Assembly: GCA_033557465.1 (NCBI GenBank)
Contig: CM066039.1
Coordinates: 45,971,788 to 46,035,787 of the forward strand
From: Ichthyophis bannanicus
Taxonomy: Eukaryota; Chordata; Amphibia; Gymnophiona; Ichthyophiidae
Length of the DNA stretch: 64,000 bases
Direction of reading: 5' to 3'
The stretch's first letter is position 1. The number at the start of each line of letters is the position of its first letter. A model generated the notes under the pieces. That model worked only from the letters and a program-made list of their open reading frames with translations, was not told the DNA's origin and ran no database searches. The position numbers and the translations under genes are program-made. Below are positions 30,945-42,760 of this stretch, in pieces.

Positions 30945-31275
30945 AATCGATGCCTTTGAATTATGGTGCTGGTGACGAATACAGCGCATACCATGGACTG
31001 CCCGAAGAACAAACCTGTCAGTACTAGAGGAGATCAAACCTAAGCTTTTCATACTTTGGACACATCATGCAAACAGATAGATCGTTAGAGAAAGACATCA
31101 TACTTGGCAAGGTTGAAGGTCAACGCAAAAGAGGAAGGCCAGCATTGAGATGGATCCATACAATAACAGCAGCTATGGGTGCCACTCTGTCGACGAGCCG
31201 CCTGACTGAAAACCGAATACAGTTTAGGACAACAATCCAGAGGGTCGCCATGAGTCGACAGAACTTATAACAGTC
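30945..31275 (+). pseudogene. RTE/BovB-type LINE C-terminal fragment
   Basis: Readable as FELWCW then RIPWTARRTNLSVLEEI, then YFGHIMQTDRSLEKDIILGK, EGQRKRGRPALRW and a final VAMSRQNL. This is the C-terminal end of RTE-clade (BovB-like) ORFs, found at the extreme 3' end of such LINEs. A stop follows ELWCW and a second break separates the two halves. RTE/BovB elements are known for horizontal transfer among vertebrates. Confidence 0.75.
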
Positions 31276-31480
31276 GCTGTTGCTGAATATGCCCCCTAGA
31301 CGTTCAATGGATAAACACTAGAAAAACACCACTTCCCCTAATAATCTCTATCTCCTTCCCTGATTTGTCTCTATAGAGAAAGCACAAAAACTGAGTAGAG
31401 GATACAAGGCAACTCCTAAATGACCAAAAATACAAAATTTATTCCACTGGAAAAGGTACCCAGCAATAGTACAAATGGCG

Positions 31481-32329
31481 TAAAAGCACCGGTTTTGTGT
31501 ACTCTCGAAGAATACCCTAATTAGCTGGAAGATCAGCACCTACCTTTATCATTGATAAACACTAAGAATAAGAAGCCTTGATTATATGTACATAGACATA
31601 TGCACATGTGTTCATGAATGACTGCGTGTCACCAGCAAAAGTATGCATACATATCTTGAGGTAATGGAAGGAAAGGTAGTCCCTGGAAAGGTCTCGGTGA
31701 AGCAACAACTGCAGAGAGAGTTCTCCTCTTTAAATGGAGAGCAGTGACTCACTGTACAGCTCTGTGATTCAGCCTCTGCTAGGGGCTCACTTCTCTCAAG
31801 TGCTTTTCATTATTGCCCTAATCTTATCTATTAACATAGTGTATGGAGGTTCTTTCCTTCTCTGTGCCCTGCATCCCCTTCTTTTATAGATGATGCTGCT
31901 GACAGTTCGCAGAGCGCTCAGCCCATCAAAGGAGGGAGGGAGGGCAGGCAGGCAGCAAAGAGTCTCCTACAGTCCCGGTGGGAGGGAGTGCGAGAACCTT
32001 CCAGGACACCCAAAAATATGCAGCAATGTAGTCACTGATCCTGAGAACTACTAGTGATGGAGAGACAGCTACTCGGGGGATGCTCAGTAGCGGTTATATG
32101 TGTAGAAAATGAAACACAGGGACCGCATGGCAGAGGGGTACAGAACAGCTCAGGAAATGAGCACAGAGATACAAAGAGGGCCGTTTTAACCACTTATGGA
32201 GCCGTGGGCAAACTTTTGAGGATGGGCTCCCTTTAATTTTTTACTTTTCTTCTTTCACAGCTCCAGTTGATCAATGACTCTAATGCACATTAATAGGGCC
32301 ATTTTTCTTTCAAATATTCTATATTAGAA
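31481..32329. other. No recognisable feature
   Basis: Nothing identified. A GGGAGGGAGGGCAGGCAGGC run lies at 31933-31960. Confidence 0.4.
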
Positions 32330-32515
32330 ATATAGAAACATGACGACAGAAAAAGACCACATGGCCTATCTAGTCTGCTATTCCATACCAACCACTACGA
32401 TAGTCCCCTTTTTTCATTTAGAGATCCTCCATGTTTGTCCCATGATTTCTGAATTCATATACTGTCCTCATCTCTACCACCTCCACTATTGCATATTCCA
32501 GTCCAAATGACATAG
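32330..32515 (-). mobile_element. CR1 fragment, minus strand
   Basis: AGAAACATGACGACAGAAAA, then TGGCCTATCTAGTCTGC and TCTACCACCTCCACTAT parallel 54735-55020, which is a longer minus-strand CR1 copy. Confidence 0.6.
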
Positions 32516-32973
32516 TCACATTGTACAACCAGCAAAGTTGCAAACGAAACAGCATGAAATATTTAACAGTTCCACATCATTTTAGAGAGTTTCTGAATAT
32601 TTTATACTCTTCCAATATTAAGGAATTAATCTCCAAAATACTCTTGTCCCACCCACTATGCTTCCAATGCCTGTCCAAACTATCCTTCCTCTCTGGGGTG
32701 CAAGCAAAACAACAATATAATTGAAAATTACTCATAGAAAAAGAAATTGGTCTTTGACTCTGAGACACATTCCCTATATTCCCTGCATTCCTCTGGAAAG
32801 GTATCAGCAGAATTTCAAAGCAAATGATCCTGAACAGGGCCACACAACTAGCTCATCTACACCTGGCCCGTAAATCCCACAACGTATGACCCCCTCCCCC
32901 CCAAAAAGAAAGAAGAACCTTGCCCACTCTCCACCCCCCCCCCCCAATTCTTGGGATCAAGGCTCCCCAATCT
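32516..32973. other. No recognisable feature
   Basis: Nothing identified. A C-run at 32933-32945. Confidence 0.4.
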
Positions 32974-32981
32974 TTCTAGGG

Positions 32982-33176
32982 CAGGGGATCTCCAACTCCA
33001 GTCCTGGAGGGCTGCAAACCAGTCAGGTATTCAGGATGTCCCTAATGAATATGGATGAGATATATTTGCATGAATTGCCTGCATTGTATTCAAATTTATC
33101 TCATGTATATTCATTAAGAATATCCTGAAAATCTGACTGGTTTGTGGCTCTCCAGGACTGGAGTTGGATATCCCTG
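32982..33176. mobile_element. hAT-like foldback MITE variant with target duplication
   Basis: Ends CAGGGGATCTCCAACTCC and GGAGTTGGATATCCCTG. Flanks TTCTAGGG (32974-32981) and CTCTAGGG (33177-33184) agree at 7 of 8 positions. Same inner layout as the CAGTGG family (TCAGG, ATGAATAT, ATATTCAT) but different ends: a sister subfamily. Confidence 0.8.
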
Positions 33177-33473
33177 CTCTAGGGCTATTGGACACGCCCC
33201 TTCACTCTCCCCTAATGAATATTCAAAATATACCTTTGAGCTCTCAGAGAATTTAGTCCGCACCATACTTGCAAAAAACAAAACAAAACTAAGACAAGCA
33301 CTGTGAATTTTCCTGTGCCCAGAGATGATGCAGGGCCATTTCTATAAAGCATTTCTGATGCAGCAATGGATGGGATCTGATCATCCGGCATGGTACTCTA
33401 CAAAAAAACAACTTCCCAGTACACTTTGATAAGTTGCCTGTACATGTTCCATCCCAGGAACTCCAGATGGAAG
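33177..33473. other. No recognisable feature
   Basis: Nothing identified. Confidence 0.4.
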
Positions 33474-33675
33474 TAGGGTTGCCAACTGGCTCCAGATGCG
33501 CCCGACATGCTTGATCCAGTCCTGGGTTTACCCCATTGCATGCAGTGACTTGTAGTTTTCCTTTTCTTATAGAATGCAATGGAGAAATCAGAACTACATA
33601 TCCCTGCATGCAACGAGGTAAACCCAGGACTGGATTGAACCTGTCGGGCGCATCTGGAGCCAGTTGGCAATCCTA
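33474..33675. mobile_element. TAGGGTTGCCAAC foldback MITE, copy 1
   Basis: TAGGGTTGCCAACTGGCTCC to GGAGCCAGTTGGCAATCCTA, arms pairing over most of 200 bp around a central CTTTTCTTATAGAATGC. No coding capacity; open frames across it are artefacts of the palindrome. Confidence 0.8.
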
Positions 33676-33956
33676 GAAGGAAGCCTGCTTCGACACAATG
33701 GACCAATGTCCATCCCTCCGTTCATCTGTCTGTCCATAGGCACAATACCTCTCAACAAAAAGGCATGAAAAATCTAATTTGGCATGCAGAAAGGAAATAC
33801 AAATATTTTGGACAAGGCTGAAAACAAGAAACATTGGAACAGTATTTTCAGAGAACTGAGCTTCCAAAAGAAGCCCAGGCAACAATAAGAAATTGCTAGA
33901 AGCCTAATTACCCTTTAGAAAGTCGATTGCTGCTGCTTTCAAAACACCCTAGAGCA

Positions 33957-34160
33957 GAGCTGCCAAGTTACCCAATTCCAGGAGCGAGAGCCGTTTGCAA
34001 TTCCTGCTTTTAAATTTGCATTGCAATACAGCATGGTAGTTGTAATCCCTGATTTTATCCATTGCCATGCTGCAGGTCCCACAATGCATCAGGAGGAGGT
34101 TGTGCGAAATCCAGGACTGGCTTAAAATCTCACTTCTGGAACTCGGTAGCTTGGCAAGTT
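33957..34160. mobile_element. AGAGTTGCCAAGTTACC foldback MITE, copy 1
   Basis: GAGCTGCCAAGTTACCCAAT at the left and CTCGGTAGCTTGGCAAGTT at the right, with inner AAATTTGCATTGC, CCCTGATTTTA and ATGCATCAGGA blocks shared with copies at 34312 and 39345. Confidence 0.7.
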
Positions 34161-34311
34161 AACTGAAGCTGTGAGAAAAAGCAACTTCAGATCATCTTCC
34201 CCATACTTCCAAAGTCTTTAGGAGCTGCTACCCATAAGCTCAGCATCTCCCATAAAGCTGTGCCTCTTCCCTTGAGTGGCAATTTCTCCAAATGGCAGTA
34301 ATGAATCTCAC

Positions 34312-34527
34312 TCCGAGTTGCTAAGTTATCCAGTTCCGGGAATGAGATTTTAAGCCAGTCCAGGAATTCTGACAAGCTCATCCTGATGCATTATGGGACC
34401 TGCAGCACTGATGCCAAGGGGTAAAATCAGGGACAACAAATACCAGGCTGCATGGCAATGCAAATTTAAGACCCAGAATGGCAAAAAAATCTCACTCCTG
34501 GAGCTGGGTAACTTGGCAACTCTGCTC
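34312..34527. mobile_element. AGAGTTGCCAAGTTACC foldback MITE, copy 2 (inverted)
   Basis: Same family in the opposite orientation: GAGTTGCTAAGTTATCCAGT to CTGGGTAACTTGGCAACTCT, with CTGATGCATTATGGGACCTG inside. Confidence 0.7.
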
Positions 34528-34619
34528 ACTCCTAAACCAGGGTTTGTGTAAAGTGCTGTAAACTAGTATTCGATTTCTCAGATGATGTGATAAAGCAGTG
34601 CAATTGCTGTGTTAGTCCT

Positions 34620-34770
34620 CTTTAATGCTAGTTAAATAAAAATAGAAACAAAAATGAAAAATAAGGTCATATCTTTCTATTGGACTAACTTAATACATTT
34701 TTGTACTAGCTTTCGAAGGTTAAAACCTTCTTCTGCGAGTCAGGATACTGATGTGCAAGCAAGCCAGGTG
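34620..34770 (-). other. Possible PLE-like tail with hammerhead-like block
   Basis: On the minus strand GAAGAAGGTTTTAACCTTCG then AAAGCTAGTAC, followed by AGTTAGTCCAATAG. It has a stem II-like AGG/CCT hairpin and GAAA, but the CTGATGA box is degenerate. Weak support. Confidence 0.3.
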
Positions 34771-34801
34771 GCCGATGTTCATTGCTGCCTCATAGGCCTG
34801 T

Positions 34802-35003
34802 AGGGTTGCCAACTGGCTCTAGATGCCCCTGACAGGCTTGCTGCAGTCCTGGATTTACCCCATTGCATGCAGTTACTTGTAGTTTTCCTTTTCTTGTGGA
34901 GTGCAATGGAGAAATCAGAACTACATATCCCTGCATGCAATGAGGTAAACCTAGGACTGGATTGAACCTCTTGGGCGCATCTGGAGCCAGTTGGCAATCC
35001 TAC
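34802..35003. mobile_element. TAGGGTTGCCAAC foldback MITE, copy 2
   Basis: TAGGGTTGCCAACTGGCTCT to CCAGTTGGCAATCCTA. Central CTTTTCTTGTGGAGTGCAAT. Flanked on both sides by AGGCCTG (near 34795 and 35005), a plausible target duplication. Confidence 0.8.
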
Positions 35004-35283
35004 AGGCCTGGCCCATTAAACACCTAGTACAGGTGCAGCCTTGCCCAGTGCTCAGACATGCATGCCTCTTTGATACCTGGTGACATCGGGCTGACCAAGC
35101 TGTCAAGGAAGGTGCAGCTTGGAAGTGGAGTGGAGGCAGAGGGCGGAGAGCTGGCAGGCACAGGCAGCCACTGCAGCTTCATTTTGGGGTTTTTTTTCTG
35201 CTTGGTGATTCTGGCACACTGCACAATTAAATCTTGTGGCCTGGTCAGGCCTGACCCTCAAAGAAGAAATAGAGGAACCACCT

Positions 35284-35486
35284 AGGGTTGCCAACTGGCT
35301 CCAGATGCGCCCGACAGGCTTGATCCAGTCCTGGGTTTACCTCATTGCATGCAGGGACATATAGTTTTGCTTTTCTTATGGAGTGCAATGGAAAAATCAG
35401 AACTACGTGTCCCTGCATGCAGTGCGGTAAACCTAGGACTGGATCAAGTGTGTCGGGCGCATCTGGAGCCAGTTGGCAACCCTAGA
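35284..35486. mobile_element. TAGGGTTGCCAAC foldback MITE, copy 3
   Basis: TAGGGTTGCCAACTGGCTCC to CCAGTTGGCAACCCTA. Flanking AACCACC is repeated on both sides (35276-35282 and near 35488), a likely target duplication. Confidence 0.85.
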
Positions 35487-35891
35487 ACCACCACTGAAAG
35501 AGGCAGGAGAAGTCAACCCTAGCGATGGGAACACCAAGTTGACGCAATCCATCTGGTGACACAATCGTCAGTGGCACTACTTGACCATGGCTCAGCAACA
35601 GTAGAAAAGATCCGGATAGGGATTGGCCAATGAATGCCCCCTGGGAGTAGACTGAAGAAGTACAAATTTCCTTTCTCCATGATTGAAACTCCTCCTGCCC
35701 CTTGCTGGCTGGTAAAGAAGAGAAGACGACGGTGCACTCCCTCAATCTGTCTTCCTGCCATCGCTTTTTGCCGGGGGACAGGATGGAAGCAGAAACAGGA
35801 GAGCCAAGATCTTTCTGCTTCCATGAGACCAAGCCACAAAAGAGCTTCTAATATTACTGGGGCAAGGTCAGGCCTTAGCTTGAGCCTGGAC

Positions 35892-36094
35892 TAGGGTTGC
35901 CAACTAGCTCCAGATGCACCCAACAGGCTTGATCCAGTCCTGTGTTTACCCCATTGCATTCAAGGACTTGTAGTCTTGCTTTTCTTATGGAATGCAAAGG
36001 AGACATCAGAACTACATGTCCCTGCATGCAATGGAGTAAACCCAGGACTGGATCAAGCCTGTTGGGTGCATCTGTAGCCAGTTGGCAACCCTAG
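35892..36094. mobile_element. TAGGGTTGCCAAC foldback MITE, copy 4
   Basis: TAGGGTTGCCAACTAGCTCC to CCAGTTGGCAACCCTA. Flanking AGCCTGGAC occurs directly before (near 35882) and after (36095), a clear target duplication of about 8 bp. Confidence 0.85.
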
Positions 36095-39000
36095 CCTGGA
36101 CACAGTAAAATCACTGTGGCTTCTGCCCTTTTGTGGCAGTCACGGCCTCTCCTGGAATTAATCACATACATGTCTAAGGAATTCTGCAGTCTTATTAATA
36201 AATGTCAAAGGAGACAAATTTACATAATGAGCCTGATGAAGGCTCCCAATTTGTGGAATTCAAGTCTTTAGCTTTCCTCTCTGCATTAACCTAAATTAAT
36301 CCTTTGTGAGGGTTCCTTGACTAAAGAAGTTGGAATAGATTCCAACTTGAGTTAAGTTTAACATTCTGGGGATAATTTAATAACAAGGCACCTACGTGGA
36401 AAGTTAAAAAAGGCACCTCTGTTTAGTCCATCTTATAAAGGTGACATAGGTCCCAGAACCAGCCTCAGTAACATGCAATGACCCATACTCGAAATTTACA
36501 CCTGCTACAAAAAGGGGTCAGTTCTGCAAGTGAATTTGCATATGTTCTAAAATATGCATGCACAGCCCAAATCTGTACCAACTATGCCTCTGGAACTCCA
36601 ATGCATGGAGTGTATAAAAGTGGCCATATTCTTTCTGCATATGACTGCACAATGTTATGAGTCCTTTGCCACATGTGAAACGGGCTTTGCATGTGAAAGA
36701 AAGCTTAATAAAATTACCCTTTCTATGGAGAGTCAGAAACGGGATAAGAAAAAGTAGGCTTAGACTATTTGGGGCTCTCCTGCTGATTTGGGTAGACACA
36801 TGCAGTTCCCTAGCAGGGACAGTAGGGGGCACTGTGAATCTTCTCACACTGCAGCAGGAGGGGCTGTGGATTGTGGCAGTGGAGGTGGTTAATGAGCCAT
36901 TTCCAGCGAAATGCAGGCCAAAACCTGAAACAATGTGTGATAGAAATATTCTGGCAAGGAATTCTGTAATCCTGCAGAGTGAGTGTTGGAGACAGCCTGT
37001 GAGAGTCTTCTATTCTAAGCCTTTTAGCACACCCTGACTGTGACAGGAACTGAACTGCTAACTTATTATTGCAGTCTTTCCAAAAGACCTTAAATTACCT
37101 ATTTTTAAAACCAGTCCACAGAGCACTGACCACTCATTAGGGGTTGAAGTCTTTATAGGTTATAATAGTTTGTTGTTAGTCATGAAATAAACTTAGTTCC
37201 TGGGAACTTAAAATAAGGTGAGGACAAGTAGAGGTCGGTAATAGTTCTGCTTGCATCTGATCAGATAACAGCTCTTTTGGAAGTCAGTCTCGTATAGCAC
37301 AGGTCTTGGCAGGATTTGCCATAATCCACCCTTGCCTACAGTTCTTACCTAGCAGGCATATAAATAATTTTTTCACAGGCAATTCTTGCCATAAGTCCTT
37401 TGACTGTTTCCAAAGAAACAAATAAATGACAGGAGATTAGGACCCCCAGGCCCATCCATTCGATTTAATTCACTTCCTGGTGGTTTGCCAGAGATCACAG
37501 CTGATCTCTGCCTTTTCCAGCTCCGCAGCTAATTTCCATACCCTCCCTCATATCCCCTCTCTCTCAAATTCTGTGGTCAAAGATGGTTATTCTAATGGAA
37601 AAAGCACAAACTAGTTATGTAATGACAGTTCTAAAGTCAGGAGGCTAAAGAAGGCAAATGCCCTGAGACTTCAGGAGTCTGGGTGTCTTCTACCCTCACT
37701 CTCACCCCCCATTCCCGCTCTCACAACCAGAAAGAAAATGAGAAATGGTCTAGGAGTCCGGAGGATGCTGTGAAACAGAGAAACCAGAATGTACCTGAAG
37801 TCACAAGAGGGAGCAACACACAAGAAAAAAAGATTATCGCCATATTTCAGAAATCACGAGAGACAGGGAAACGGCAAGATTCCAGGACTCAGAGAACACT
37901 GCAATATGCAGGAACATTCACAATCTTCTCAGAATCACAAAGACAGGGGACACCAGAAAATCTTAATGTGCCAGCAAAATGGCAGGAGGCAGTTAAACGT
38001 AGCAAAGAATTTCAAGGAATCACAGGAAGCAAAAAATGCAACGAAATCATTGTGCGGGGAGTCACAGGATGAAGTGAAACCAGCATATTCCAAGAATTAC
38101 AGGACTCAGGAAAATGGTCTTCCAGAATCAAAGCAATATGAAATCTGAAAATGATAGGAAACATCAGGTCTGTCTGAGGCCAGAGATCAGACAACTGGAA
38201 TTTTATACTCCGGAACAGGAAATCTTGGGCCCATTCTCAGCTGGGGCTTGTCACTGCTAGAATGACACTCTGTGCCCTTGGGAGGAGGACGAGGCTGTTC
38301 TCTGCTCTTACAGTGCCAAACTACTACTAATGACGCTCTATAGACTAAGCTACCTTCCACGGGAGAGAGATTACCAGTGCCTCTAGAAAGATCATTAATG
38401 AGACATTTGGAGCACTGCCGTCCAGCACTGGAAAGACACACCTCCGAAACAAATACAGACAAAATGGAGACAGTCCGGAGGCGCACTCATACATCCTATG
38501 AAATGAGGGTTAAGGACCTCATCGTGTACACCTAAAGAGTACTGAAGAGAAAGATGATGATAGAGACATTCTTCAAATACATCAAACATATAAATAATAC
38601 GACAGAAGGAAACATTTGCCGTGGAAAGGAAGTTCTACATCACACGGTCAGGATAGGCTTTTAGAGAGTAGAACAAAGAAATATTTCTTTACCAGCAGGG
38701 TGACAGATACATGGAGTTGCTTCCTAGAGATGGTGGTGGAAAGCAAAACCTGAATCAGAACCAAACAAGCCGAAGTTACACAGAGAGGACAGAGAGCGGC
38801 AAGGAAGTGATGCTTAAGCTCGGAGTCTGATAAACTCTGCAGTATTGAAGCGGGAAGGGGAAATAGGCCCACTAGTCAGGCCTTAGTGTTAGGAAAATGC
38901 GTCCTGGGCAACTCATGAACCTGGCAGCCCTCACCCTCCCCGGACACACGCAGCACCTCACTCTTTTCAGGCTTCCTGGAAGCCCAGTGGTGGCATCAGC

Positions 39001-39344
39001 GGTCCTTCTGTACTAGCGCCCCGTGCGGCCGCACCAGCTGAACAGCCCTTTGTACGGACCTGCTTAGTGCTATCTGCTGTTATATCCCATGTTTCTATGA
39101 CATCTTGAAAGTTGGCCTCCTGTAGCTAATGCAGGTCTGTGATGAATCACTCTGTCGGTTAAGAAACAGAAACACTGGAAAGGTTTGCAGCTAATCTTTT
39201 AAACTGGCTATTCTTATTTACAAAAGTAAAAAAAAATTAAAAGGGCCCAACATGTAGCTAGGAAACGGCAAAGAAAAATAAACAAAATCCCAGTAAAATT
39301 AACTGAAGGAGAGACTTTCTTTTAAAGAGATTCAGTAAAGCAGA
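36095..39344. other. Long stretch without recognisable feature
   Basis: No gene, RNA or familiar repeat seen. 37800-38150 is purine-rich with recurring AATCACAGGA-like words and may be a decayed minisatellite. Confidence 0.4.
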
Positions 39345-39550
39345 TTTCCCAAGTTACCCAGTTCTAGGAGTGAGATTTTTTGCCGGTTTTGGCTTTAAAT
39401 TTGCAGTGCAGTGCAGTGTGGTATTTGTAGTCCCTGATTTTACCCATTGAAATCAGTGCTGCAGATCCCATAATGCATCAGGATGAGACAGTCAGAAATT
39501 CAGGACTGGCTTAAAATCTCACTCCAGGAACTGGTAACTTGGCAGCCCTG
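39345..39550. mobile_element. AGAGTTGCCAAGTTACC foldback MITE, copy 3
   Basis: TTTCCCAAGTTACCCAGTTC to GGAACTGGTAACTTGGCAGC, with AAATTTGCAGTGC, CCCTGATTTTACCC and ATAATGCATCAGGA inside, like the copies near 34 kb. Confidence 0.7.
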
Positions 39551-41224
39551 CGGTAAAGGTTATCATGGAATATCTTCATGCTTAATAGCCTGCATGCATG
39601 TTGAAATTAAAGTCATCAAACCTTTATGCTGTGCTCCACAATTAAAATGCGTTAGCAGAAATATTTTAAATATATAAAGGGGCTGGCTTCATGTGAATAC
39701 TTATTGCCAGCCTGCCGAAATCTGACCTTTATCTTCCTGCATGTTCTTATTTCTATTTTACAGTTTAAGAGAGGCCATTCTGGAATCGTTTCTAATATTA
39801 GGACTTGGATTTTTCATTTAGTTACCGACCTTTCCCAAGTCTGAGCACAAGGCAAGTTACATTCAGGTACAGAAGTTATATGTCTGTCAACTTATGACTG
39901 TAGCACTACAGGAAGCACGTAAGGGCATGTTTACTAAACTGCGCTAACTGTGAGAGTGCGGGCTTCAACACACCGTAGGCGCACTGCGATAACAATTAGT
40001 GCAGGGTCTGTGCTAAAAATCTCGCACTAGCAGGTTAGCATATGAATAGGCGGAGATAGGGTGGGTTGGGAGTGGAATGTGGGTGTTGACGGAACACGCT
40101 GCAGTTAGCGTCGGCGTGATGGGCACGAGTTAACCGTGGTTGTTACCGTTAGCACAGGTATACTTAATGCCACCTCAGTGTTGGGTTACTGCAGTGCTGC
40201 ATGTTAGCAATGTGCCAAAACAGCAGGGGGATGGACGCACATGCCCCCTGAAGTTGGCATGAGCCTTCGTGCTGGTTTCATGGCCCGACCATACACTACT
40301 TGCTGATATTTTAGTTGGCATGCCCCCATTTAAGAACAAGTCACTGCTCTGTGGGTGCTTACAGTTTGATGAGGACACAGACTAGACAAAGCAAGATATT
40401 TTACTTGGATATTTACTGAAACATAGTTAAAACCAATAAGGCCTATTTCTCAACAGTACTCCAGCCCTACACTAAATTACCTGATCTTTGTTTGCTGGAA
40501 GCGGGGGAAGAGGGAAGATGGTCAGTTTTTTTAAAAATTTGGTAACTCATATATTGTTTTGAAGCATAATGTAAGGGGGGGGGGGGGTCCATGGATTAGG
40601 TACTGCTTTTGTTTTGGGCCTGGGAGTTTTCTCCTATCCTTTTGCTTGATCAGAACTGGCCTCTTTTTGGGGACTATGGTTCTATCAGCCTTAATTTACA
40701 ACTACCTGGGGAGAAGGTTCACCTTATATATCCGTGTCTCCCAAATCTGCCCTGCCATCATGTTGTGTGTCCTCAGTCAGCTGCTGTAAACTTCAGTTCC
40801 CTCCAAAACCTAGTTAATGTTTAATCTACTTCTGTCCAGCAGGCATCACTGTTGATCAACAGCAGAGATCCCCTCCCCATGGGGGCTATAAATGCTGCCT
40901 CTACAGCACCTCGATTTTACCCTGGGAGTCAAAACCAGATCCTTTGCATGCCATTGAGCAGTACTTCCTACTGAGCCACTGGCTAGCGCTGGGTGGGGGA
41001 GGGGGAGGGGGAGGAGCCATCATGAATAGAATTTCACTATGCAGACAGGTTATTATAACAAGCATAAGGATATTGTACCCTGACCTTTTCTGGATCTTGC
41101 TGTCAGTTGGTATCTTCCTGAATACATTTTCTGGGTATTTTAGTTCCTTACAAAAAGCCAGGTTTCATCAAAATGGTGGAAAAACAAAAGGCAGGCACTA
41201 AGGTTGCTAATGAGTTCCAGGTCA
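39551..41224. other. Mostly unassigned
   Basis: 39926-40170 starts TGTTTACTAAACTGCGCTAA and recalls the TTTACTAAA MITE ends, but no clean right end is visible. A G-run is at 40577-40588. No gene recognised. Confidence 0.4.
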
Positions 41225-42535
41225 ACCAAAAAAAACTCATCAGGTTGAACATGTAGATAGTCATGGCTTAATGGGAGGCAGTCAACATGGCTTTAGACAA
41301 GGAAGATCTTGTCTTACTAATCTGTTATGTTTTTTTGAAGGTGTGAATAAACAGGTAGACAAAGGTGAGTCGGTTGATATAGTGTATCTGGACTTTCAGA
41401 AAGCCTTTGACAAGGTCCTTCATCAGAGACATTTGGCAAAACTAAAAAGTCATGGGATAGGAGGCAGTGTACTATTGTGGATCAGGAACTGGTTAAAAGA
41501 TAGAAAGCAGAGGGTAGGGCTAAATGGCCAGTTTTCCCAATGGAGAAAGGTGAATAGTGGTGTACCCCAGGGTTCTGTGCTGGGTCCGCTGCTTTTTGAC
41601 ATATTCATAAATGACCCAGAAAAGGGAATAACGAGTGAGGTTATCAAATTTGCAGATGACACAAAACTATTTAAAGTTGTTAAAACCCAAGAGGATTGTG
41701 GAAAATTGCAAGAGGATCTTGATAAATTGGAAGACTGGGCATCCAAATGGCAGATTAAATTTATTGTGGACAAGTGCAAAGTTATGCACCTAGGAAAGAC
41801 CAACCCAAACTATGGTTACACGTTGCAAGGTTCCATATTGGGAACCACCACCCAGGAAAAAGATTAAGGCGTTATCGTGGATAACATGTTAAAACCTTCC
41901 ACCCGGTGTGCAGCGGCGGCCAAGAGAGCAAATAGAATGCTAGGTATCATAAGGAAAGGAATGGAGAATAAAACAAAGAATATTATAATGCCTCTGTATT
42001 GTTCCGTGGTGTGACCACACCTTGAATATTGTATGCAATTCTGGTTGCCATATCTTAAAAAGGATGTAGTGTTATTAGAAAAGGTACAGAGAAAAGCCAC
42101 CAAAATGGTAAAGAGGATGGAAGGATACTCCTATGAAGAGAGGATAAAAAGGTTAGGGCTCTTCAATCTGGAAAAGAAACGGCTGAGGGGAGATATGATA
42201 GAGGTAATCTATTTAAGACTAATAAGAGAAAATATTTTTTCACTCAATGTGTAATCAAACTCTGGAATTTGTTACCGGAGGATGTAGTAAAAGCTGCTAG
42301 TGTAGCTGGGTTTAAAAAAGGTTTGGACAAGTTCCTGGAGGAAAGGTCCATAAAGCATTATTAAAAGGGACCCAGGATATCACTGCTTGACCCAATACAA
42401 GCACTGTGGAACCTGTGTCTTTTGGGAAGACTGCTAGGTATTTATGACCTAGATTGGCCACTGTTGGAAACAGGATGCTGGACTTGATGGACCTTGGTCT
42501 GACCCAGTATGGCATATCTTATGTTCTTATGTTTC
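41225..42535 (+). mobile_element. CR1 LINE copy with internal deletion
   Basis: RT from GGSQHGFRQGRSCLTNLLCF and YLDFQKAFDKV (motif A) through GVPQGSVLGPLLFDIFIND and FADDTKLF, open 41271-41867 then stopped at KD*. It resumes with stops to 42254. Compared with the copy at 28.7-29.9 kb it lacks about 0.1 kb near 42205 (DMIEV then joins LFKT-like sequence) and has the same 3' end (GATGGACCTTGGTCTGACCC). It starts further upstream than the other copies, but is still 5'-truncated. Confidence 0.9.
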
Positions 42536-42760
42536 GCCTCATTGCCTGAATAGAGTTGTATTTATTTTTTTTCCAAGATTTCATATATCTCAATTTCAAA
42601 CAGAAATGTACATCAACATGGTTCACAATATTGAGGGCCGGCACAACCATTAGGCAAAGCAGACAATTGCTTTCTGGGGGAGGGAAGGGGGGGGAAGGGG
42701 GAGGGGGAGGGGGGCAGCAAAGAGCAGAGCATGGGGGGGGGGGGGTTATGGCTTAAGATT
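42536..42760. repeat. GGGCCGGC MITE fragment and G-rich tract
   Basis: GAGGGCCGGCACAACCATTA then GGCAAAGCAGACAATTGC resembles the end at 53540-53565 (inverted). It is followed by a G-rich tract with repeated runs of five or more G (42677-42746), a candidate for four-stranded DNA. Confidence 0.5.

Larger units (their letters stand above)
30480..31480. repeat. Dispersed unclassified repeat, copy 2 (interrupted)
   Basis: 30480-30612 and 31285-31480 match 5380-5745 in order. The gap holds a GT-rich run (30611-30632), a MITE-like piece and a BovB tail. Shared words include CTTTTCTTATTTTACGATAA, CCTGATGCTAAA, GGATAAAC and CTCCTAAATGAC. Confidence 0.6.

Noticed and set aside
36225..36270. CTGATGAAGG near 36235 as another hammerhead
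   Set aside because: The GAAA box and a stem III/cleavage arrangement are missing.
42677..42746. G-rich tract as a promoter or telomere-like element
   Set aside because: No gene follows and the units are irregular; recorded only as a possible G-quadruplex tract.
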